A stretch of DNA of 17,057 nt from CAZMYO01 sp964570525 (GTDB taxonomy: Bacteria; Patescibacteriota; Patescibacteriia; Magasanikbacterales; GWA2-37-8), in assembly GCA_964570525.1 (NCBI GenBank), contig CAZMYO010000022.1, positions 1-17,057 of the forward strand. Direction: 5' to 3'. The number at the start of each line of letters is the position of its first letter. Within the stretch, counting starts at the first letter, position 1. Made by a program: the position numbers and the translations under genes. The notes under the pieces were generated by a model, which ran no database searches, had not been told where the DNA came from, and saw only the letters and a program-made list of their open reading frames with translations. Shown piece by piece: positions 13,518-17,057 of the stretch.

Positions 13518-14447
13518 ATGAAGTATTTACAGGAGGTACAACATCAGGGGCTGTTGTGGATTAATATCACCCGGCAGTCGGAGAAGGAGCTCGCTGAAGC
13601 GCAGAAGCGATTAGGCTTGCTTAAAGATGATGTCAGGGAAAGCCTGCCGCCATATCAGCGTCCGAAGATTGTGAAGCGTCCGGATTATTATTTTATGGTA
13701 CTTCATTTTCCGGTTTTTGATCGGGAGTCTAGCCGGCTGGGTTTTACCGAGGTCGACTTTTTTCTAAGCGCCAACTATCTCGTTACCGTTCACGACAATA
13801 AGCTGTCGGCGATTGATTTGTTATTTAACGCTTGCCGCAGAGAAGATAATATCAAGCGAAATTATTTTAGCGGCACGATGGCCCATGTGCTGTTTGAGCT
13901 CCTCAACCGTCTCTTGGACGCGGTTTTTCCAATTTTACTTCACGTGAATGAGGATATTAATGTGGTGGATAAAAAGTTATTTAATAATAAAGCATCTGGT
14001 CGCGAAATGGCCGAGGAGATTCTGCGCCTCAAAACCAATGTTGTAACCTTTCGGCGGACTATGCAAGGCCACCGCACCGTGATGGAGCGTCTCATTCTCT
14101 ACAGCGGGCGCGAGCTGGATTTGGTTTCCTACCAAAACTACATTAACTCTCTCCGTGAATTTGTGTCGGAGATTTGGCATATGCTCGAGAGCCAAAAGGA
14201 GAGCATCAATGCTCTTCACGAAGCCAATGAATCTTTGCTTTCTTTGCGCACCAGCGACGTAATGAAAACTTTAACCGTGATTTCGGTAGTCACTTTTCCC
14301 CTGACTTTATTAGCCACTCTTTTTGCGGTCCACGCTAAAGGCACGCCTTTTATAGATCTCCCTTACGGTTTCTGGATACTCTTGGGGCTTATTATGGTCG
14401 GCGCGGCCAGCATGGTAACGATTTTTAAGAAGAGAAGGTGGCTTTAA
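13518..14447 (+). CDS. corA: CorA-family metal transporter with degenerate GMN motif
   Basis: A 309-residue CorA-type Mg/Co channel protein. It has an alpha/beta cytosolic domain (QHQGLLWINI, FMVLHFPVFD, LVTVHDNKLSAIDLLF), a long helical funnel (HVLFELLNRLLDAVFPIL through ESLLSLRTSDVMKTLTVIS), TM1 (VVTFPLTLLATLFAV) and TM2 (YGFWILLGLIMVGAASMVTIF), with a basic C-terminus KKRRW. The signature GMN after TM1, which lines the selectivity entrance, is replaced: FAVHAK stands where FGMNxx is expected. The frame is open to 13365, but the upstream part is repeat and promoter DNA, and MKYLQEV is the natural start. Transport is likely, but ion selectivity may differ from canonical CorA. Confidence 0.88.
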   Translation: MKYLQEVQHQGLLWINITRQSEKELAEAQKRLGLLKDDVRESLPPYQRPKIVKRPDYYFMVLHFPVFDRESSRLGFTEVDFFLSANYLVTVHDNKLSAIDLLFNACRREDNIKRNYFSGTMAHVLFELLNRLLDAVFPILLHVNEDINVVDKKLFNNKASGREMAEEILRLKTNVVTFRRTMQGHRTVMERLILYSGRELDLVSYQNYINSLREFVSEIWHMLESQKESINALHEANESLLSLRTSDVMKTLTVISVVTFPLTLLATLFAVHAKGTPFIDLPYGFWILLGLIMVGAASMVTIFKKRRWL

Positions 14448-14456
14448 TTTTTATCC

Positions 14457-14485
14457 TTGACAAACCAAGGATTAAATGATTTAAT
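14457..14485 (+). promoter_or_regulatory. Promoter of the HicB/HicA-like pair
   Basis: TTGACA (14457-14462), 17 bases, TTTAAT (14480-14485). It begins ten bases after the corA stop and gives a leader of about 12 nt with no clear Shine-Dalgarno sequence. Confidence 0.5.
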
Positions 14486-14503
14486 TAGAAAATAATAATT
14501 ATT

Positions 14504-14833
14504 ATGACGTTTATCAAAAAGACTAAAGATCAATTGGTTAAAATTCTTTTAGGTAAAGCCAGCGTTCCGCGCGGTCTTTTTGAATTGGATCAATATTTTC
14601 GACAATACGGCTCAATTAGTTTTCGGCGCGAACAAGGGGACAACGGTCGTATCGTCGCTGTTAGCAACAACTTTCGTTTCGGTTCAATCGTAACTTCCGG
14701 CGTATCCCCGGATGAGTTGGATAAAAATATTAAGGACGCGATTCTGACTTCTTTCGAAGTTCCTTCTTCTTACGCTCACGAGGCCGGCATTCAAAAAGTT
14801 GGCGACCGGCAGGAAACCTATGCCCTCATTTAG
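14504..14833 (+). CDS. HicB-like antitoxin
   Basis: A 109-residue protein. The core RIVAVSNNFRFGSIVTSGVS followed by PDELDKNIKDAILTSFEVP has the strand-turn then 'xxELxxNIKDAI' helix arrangement of HicB-type partial RNase-H-fold antitoxins. The N-terminus (KDQLVKILLGKASVPRGLFE) is an extra helical part. It overlaps the start of a HicA-like gene by 14 bases, the usual coupling for such pairs, here in antitoxin-first order. The assignment rests partly on that neighbour; the glycine-rich HicB 'DLPGC' segment is not conserved. Confidence 0.6.
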   Translation: MTFIKKTKDQLVKILLGKASVPRGLFELDQYFRQYGSISFRREQGDNGRIVAVSNNFRFGSIVTSGVSPDELDKNIKDAILTSFEVPSSYAHEAGIQKVGDRQETYALI

Positions 14834-15080
14834 CTGGCTACCCGGTGAAATCAAAAGGAATAAATTTATCCGAGCGCTTCAACGGCTCGGATTTATTATT
14901 GATAAAACTGGCGGCGATGGCAGTCACTACAAAGCTATTTGGCCGAAGACGCAAAAATCAATTTATGTGATCTGCTTAAATCGGCCATTTGTCCTTGACA
15001 GGCGTTTATTTTTTTGCTATAGTATCGCATTGTTCCTTTGTTCCATTTTGGCGTTCAGTAGAGAGAAGTTTTTCTTTTGA
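14820..15080 (+). pseudogene. hicA: HicA-like toxin, C-terminally truncated
   Basis: From ATG 14820 the protein reads SWLPGEIKRNKFIRALQRLG, then FIIDKTGGDGSHYKAIWPKT, the HicA double-stranded RNA-binding-like fold with the key His of GSH. After QKSIYV the expected continuation (an IP-x-H or similar strand and a last helix) is missing. The frame instead runs through a TTGACA-17-TATAGT promoter into a hydrophobic tail (RLFFCYSIALFLCSILAF), ending inside the next gene's leader hairpin. This looks like replacement of the 3' end by incoming DNA. The toxin may be inactive, or the antitoxin may persist alone. Confidence 0.6.
14995..15023 (+). promoter_or_regulatory. Promoter of the 116-aa orphan gene
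   Basis: TTGACA (14995-15000), 17 bases, TATAGT (15018-15023): the closest match to consensus in the window. It lies inside the residual hicA frame and gives a leader of about 90 nt. Confidence 0.8.
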
Positions 15081-15085
15081 ACGCC
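15050..15085 (+). promoter_or_regulatory. Leader hairpin of the 116-aa orphan gene
   Basis: Perfect outer stem GGCGTTCA (15050-15057) and TGAACGCC (15078-15085), with a purine/pyrimidine inner stem (AGAGAAG against TTTCTTT, partly G-U). It ends about 25 bases before the ribosome-binding site and is unlike the leader shared by the two downstream genes. Confidence 0.5.
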
Positions 15086-15121
15086 GCAATGGAGCGGACA
15101 ATTCAAGAAAGGAGCGTGCCA

Positions 15122-15472
15122 ATGGCTCACAAGGACATTCGGAAACAGTTTGAAGTCAAGGGCCGCCGCTTCGAGGCGGTTGGGTTTCTCGAGGAGGGTG
15201 AGCCGTCGGTCGATGGCGACGAGATGCTCAAGCGCACCAACGGGGAGAACGGCGGCGTCATCGGGGAGGAGGACGAGGGCTACATCGGGCAGTACCATGA
15301 CCAGCTTCCGGTTGAACTTCAGCGCTATTGGCTGGTCACGAACCGATTCCACAACGGCCAGCGCCACTTTTTGAACCTCTTCTGGTTCTACGACGGCAGG
15401 TGGGACCGGGACTGGCACGAGCTCAACCGCCAGTGGCGCGAGCACTACATAGTTGTGCGTCGTCTCCCGTAA
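15122..15472 (+). CDS. Small orphan protein, 116 aa
   Basis: A cytosolic-looking charged protein. It has an N-terminal KQFEVKGRRFEAVGFLEEGE, an acidic GGVIGEEDEGYIGQ, then LPVELQRYWLVTNRFHNGQ and a Trp/Arg-rich end (FWFYDGRWDRDWHELNRQW). The frame is open 15 codons further upstream, but AGAAAGGAG seven to eight bases before ATG 15122 fixes the start. It has its own strong promoter and a perfect terminator after it. Codon use is visibly GC-rich, unlike corA and the HicB-like gene. I do not recognise a named family. The aromatic-rich layout resembles small conserved CPR proteins, but that is memory, not a search result. Confidence 0.75.
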   Translation: MAHKDIRKQFEVKGRRFEAVGFLEEGEPSVDGDEMLKRTNGENGGVIGEEDEGYIGQYHDQLPVELQRYWLVTNRFHNGQRHFLNLFWFYDGRWDRDWHELNRQWREHYIVVRRLP

Positions 15473-15481
15473 GCGGCCACT

Positions 15482-15512
15482 GCCACCCCACCTAATAAAT
15501 AGGTGGGGTGGC
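15482..15512 (+). terminator. Terminator after the 116-aa orphan gene
   Basis: Perfect 13-bp stem GCCACCCCACCTA / TAGGTGGGGTGGC with loop ATAAA. The following TACAATTTCACTTTT is only moderately T-rich. Confidence 0.8.
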
Positions 15513-15534
15513 TACAATTTCACTTTTGTACGCA

Positions 15535-15605
15535 AATGAATTTCTAATCGGCTCTCTGACAATAGTGTCGGAGGCTCGAGGGGTTTCATTTTCCAGGTTG
15601 TTCAC
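15535..15605 (+). ncRNA. Shared structured leader, copy 1
   Basis: A 71-nt segment ends six bases before the AGGAGG of the lipoprotein-like gene. Its hairpin is CTCTGACA-ATAG-TGTCGGAG, followed by the constant block CTCGAGGGGTTTCAT and then CCAGG and GTTCAC. About 80% of aligned positions match copy 2 at 16264. The one stem difference keeps pairing (U-G here, C-G there). It is not a recognised riboswitch to me; a cis-acting RNA is inferred. Confidence 0.6.
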
Positions 15606-15623
15606 AACACAGGAGGAATGAAG

Positions 15624-16166
15624 ATGGAAAAGAATGTGCGGCGGTTTTTTGGTACCGCTCTCGCGTTCGTTTTGATCGTGAGCGGGCTCTGTAGCGGCTG
15701 TGATGGCGTCAATGTTGGCGGGCCCATTCCCACGAACGGCCTCATCACCAAGCCGGTTTGCGTTCCCATCGTGGAGCGCGCCCTCAATTCACCGGCGGTG
15801 GTGGTCAGCCCGTCGCTGATCCAGACGATCCACAAGGTCAACTTGAGGAACACCTGTGATGGCCAGCTAGAAGCCATCCGGTTGAAGTTCGATATCAGCT
15901 CCACCTTCCCGGTCGGCAAGTGGCTGATCCTGGAGGGCGCCACCACCATCAATGAAGGCGAGGGGAGCGACGCGGAGACCGGAGTGAAATACAGCCTCGA
16001 TCTGTACAAGACTCGCGAGCTAACCCTCCTGGCCGACACCACCAAGGCCAGAACCGCCGATTCCCTGTCGGCGCGCGTCGCCGCTCCGCTCCGGTGGCAG
16101 ATGAACGGCCAAGAGTACGAGTCATCGGAAAATCTGCCGCTCGCGTGGACAACCTTCACCTACTAG
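15624..16166 (+). CDS. Exported lipoprotein-like orphan, 180 aa
   Basis: The N-terminus MEKNVRRFFGTALAFVLIVS followed by GLCSGCDG is a signal peptide with a lipobox-like CSGC; the Cys in place of Leu at -3 makes it imperfect. The mature part has one Cys pair (KPVCVPIV and RNTCDGQL), alternating strands such as IRLKFDISSTFPVGKWLILE, and ends ENLPLAWTTFTY. This suggests a small extracytoplasmic beta domain. AGGAGG lies seven bases before ATG 15624 and only one base before the ATG at 15618, so 15624 is the likely start. A shared structured leader precedes it and a terminator follows. No family is recognised. Confidence 0.75.
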   Translation: MEKNVRRFFGTALAFVLIVSGLCSGCDGVNVGGPIPTNGLITKPVCVPIVERALNSPAVVVSPSLIQTIHKVNLRNTCDGQLEAIRLKFDISSTFPVGKWLILEGATTINEGEGSDAETGVKYSLDLYKTRELTLLADTTKARTADSLSARVAAPLRWQMNGQEYESSENLPLAWTTFTY

Positions 16167-16192
16167 CGCCTGGTTATAAGCCAGGGACGTTC

Positions 16193-16217
16193 GCCCCCCG
16201 ACGTTACGTCGGGGGGC
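16193..16217 (+). terminator. Terminator after the lipoprotein-like gene
   Basis: Perfect 11-bp arms GCCCCCCGACG and CGTCGGGGGGC around TTA, followed by TTCTAACTACCTT. A smaller CCTGG/CCAGG hairpin precedes it at 16169-16185. No recognisable promoter lies between it and the next leader. Confidence 0.75.
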
Positions 16218-16263
16218 TTCTAACTACCTTACTAAAAATTTTGGTGAGGTTGAGGAAGAAAAT

Positions 16264-16334
16264 AATGAATCTCCAACCGGCTCTCCGACATACTGTCGGA
16301 GACTCGAGGGGTTTCATGCCCCAGGATCGTTCAC
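16264..16334 (+). ncRNA. Shared structured leader, copy 2
   Basis: Hairpin CTCCGACA-TAC-TGTCGGAG, the same CTCGAGGGGTTTCAT block, then CCAGG and GTTCAC, ending just before GAGGAGGT. In this copy the ATG inside AATGAAT opens a 26-codon frame, but copy 1 stops after three codons. The conservation is therefore at nucleic-acid level, not peptide level. Confidence 0.6.
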
Positions 16335-16349
16335 CGAGGAGGTAGGAAC

Positions 16350-16868
16350 ATGCAGGCAAGAATGTTGCCGTTGTCCACTTTGTATCGCACCGTGCTGGGC
16401 GCGGTCGCGCTCGTGGCACTGGCCGCGGTTGGCGTCAAGGCGACCAGCTGGTTGAAGACCGCCGGCGATTCCAGCGACGCCGATTCCAGTTCTCCGGAGC
16501 AGGCGCTCGCGGGTCCGCTGGCCATTCTTTATATCGAGAGAGATGACGGCTTTTTGCAGAAGGTAGGTATGGCCACGGCCTTTGACCACACCGGCCTTTC
16601 CTACCGTTTTGTTACTACGGAACAATGCTTGGCTGGTTACGACTCGGAAGACGACAATCACCTTGCAGTTAGGTGGCGGCCGATGTATCTCCACCTCGAC
16701 GATTGGGGCAAGCACGGCCTGAACTGGATTTTGCTTCCGGCCAACACTTTTATCACGGCCAGCGTCATCGCTGTGATCCCGGCCAGCGTCATCGCTGTCG
16801 GCGATGGTATAGCCGTCCTCGAAGCCAGACTGGAAGCGCCAATTTTCACCGTAGAATCCATCCATTAG
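16350..16868 (+). CDS. Membrane-anchored orphan, 172 aa
   Basis: One N-terminal hydrophobic segment (VLGAVALVALAAVGVKATSW) would act as an uncleaved anchor or signal, followed by a Ser/Asp-rich linker (DSSDADSSSPEQ). The soluble domain begins PLAILYIERDDGFLQKVGMA and includes HLAVRWRPMYLHLDDW. Near the C-terminus an exact 19-bp direct repeat with 24-bp period (16756-16798) duplicates ASVIAV. GAGGAGGT six bases before the ATG supports this start. The gene follows copy 2 of the shared leader and is closed by a bidirectional terminator. No family is recognised. Leader sharing suggests common control with the lipoprotein-like gene; their protein sequences show no clear similarity. Confidence 0.72.
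   Translation: MQARMLPLSTLYRTVLGAVALVALAAVGVKATSWLKTAGDSSDADSSSPEQALAGPLAILYIERDDGFLQKVGMATAFDHTGLSYRFVTTEQCLAGYDSEDDNHLAVRWRPMYLHLDDWGKHGLNWILLPANTFITASVIAVIPASVIAVGDGIAVLEARLEAPIFTVESIH
16756..16798 (+). repeat. In-frame 24-bp duplication
   Basis: CGGCCAGCGTCATCGCTGT occurs at 16756-16774 and exactly again at 16780-16798. It encodes ASVIAV twice, separated by I-P, and looks recent. Confidence 0.9.
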
Positions 16869-16924
16869 CCACGGCATTAACTAGCACCAGCGACATTCAC
16901 CCGTCGATAGCGTGCTCAAAAAAC

Positions 16925-16962
16925 AGGCCCCGGTGCGAATGCGCCAGGGCCTTTCTGTTTTT
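16925..16962. terminator. Bidirectional terminator between the orphan cluster and cysS
   Basis: AGGCCC-C-GGTGC-GAAT-GCGCC-A-GGGCCT forms a long stem with one C-A mismatch, followed by TTCTGTTTTT. On the minus strand it is followed by GTTTTTT, so it also terminates cysS. Confidence 0.85.
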
Positions 16963-16970
16963 ACGATTTT

Positions 16971-17057
16971 TTAGAATTTTTTTGTGACTCTCGTTCCAGC
17001 TTTTGTATCTTTCACTTCGTACCCCATTTTTTCTAATTTTTTTCGGATTTCGTCGCT
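16971..17057 (-). CDS. cysS: Cysteinyl-tRNA synthetase, C-terminal end (partial)
   Basis: The last 28 codons on the minus strand read SDEIRKKLEKMGYEVKDTKA then GTRVTKKF and stop. This matches the CysS C-terminus, whose family pattern is roughly 'aDxIRxxLxxxGxxxxDtxxGTxw'. The rest of the enzyme lies beyond the window. It converges on the orphan gene cluster and shares its terminator. The call rests on a short segment but the pattern is distinctive. Confidence 0.75.
   Translation of the reverse strand, partial: SDEIRKKLEKMGYEVKDTKAGTRVTKKF

Noticed and set aside
15602..16159. Long antisense frame opposite the lipoprotein-like gene
   Set aside because: GC-rich coding DNA commonly leaves an open antisense frame. 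The plus strand has the leader, AGGAGG, signal peptide and terminator.
16265..16345. 26-codon upstream frame in leader copy 2 as an attenuator peptide
   Set aside because: The equivalent ATG in leader copy 1 is followed by a stop after three codons, so the peptide is not conserved although the nucleotides are.
16314..16877. Long antisense frame opposite the 172-aa membrane orphan
   Set aside because: No ribosome-binding site or promoter was seen. The plus-strand frame has an N-terminal membrane segment and a strong ribosome-binding site.
1..17057. CRISPR array or insertion sequence with transposase
   Set aside because: No regularly spaced direct repeats of CRISPR size and no transposase or recombinase frame were found. 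The repeats present are short palindromes or irregular arrays.

Overview
The window looks like a chromosomal segment of a Candidate Phyla Radiation (Patescibacteria, probably Parcubacteria-like) bacterium. This is inferred from the gene mix and architecture: a single-TM TraG/VirB4-like ATPase paired with a small acidic protein, a DUF5701-like protein, GIY-YIG and GxxExxY nuclease ORFs, many small orphan proteins, short palindromic repeats inserted between and even inside genes, and many genes without a Shine-Dalgarno sequence. A finer taxonomic placement is not possible from the sequence alone.

Layout. (1) 1-3250: the 3' end of a dockerin-tailed protein, followed by two paralogous membrane-anchored cohesin-domain proteins. 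The first is fused in frame behind a GxxExxY (PDDEXK-type) nuclease domain that carries its own flanking inverted repeats. (2) 3250-6290: small orphan genes with strong promoters, a tRNA-dihydrouridine synthase (dus), a divergent Phd/YefM-RelE-type toxin-antitoxin pair, a Cys-rich small protein and a possible 30-residue membrane peptide. (3) 6300-12390, all on the minus strand: acidic small protein, T4SS/conjugation-type ATPase, dnaX, secreted C39-like cysteine peptidase, tRNA-Gln(CUG), GIY-YIG nuclease. (4) 12440-14450, plus strand: DUF5701-like protein and a CorA-like transporter with a degenerate GMN motif and an almost leaderless start. (5) 14457-15080: HicB-like antitoxin and a HicA-like toxin whose C-terminal part has been lost. 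(6) 14990-16960: a visibly more GC-rich run of three small orphan genes, two of them exported or membrane-anchored, each followed by a terminator hairpin. The last two share a roughly 70-nt leader with a conserved hairpin. (7) 16971-end: C-terminus of cysteinyl-tRNA synthetase (minus).

Two expression styles coexist. Six orphan genes have strong AGGAGG/GGAGG-type ribosome-binding sites, and four of them also have clear TTGACA-17-TAnnnT promoters. The housekeeping genes (dus, dnaX, ATPase, C39 peptidase, corA) have little or no Shine-Dalgarno sequence. The most interesting signals are the paired structured leader upstream of two orphan genes, the GxxExxY element whose terminal repeat encodes the signal-peptide core of a cohesin protein, a shared palindromic leader in the divergent dus and toxin-antitoxin transcripts, and a perfect 34-nt palindrome inside dnaX.
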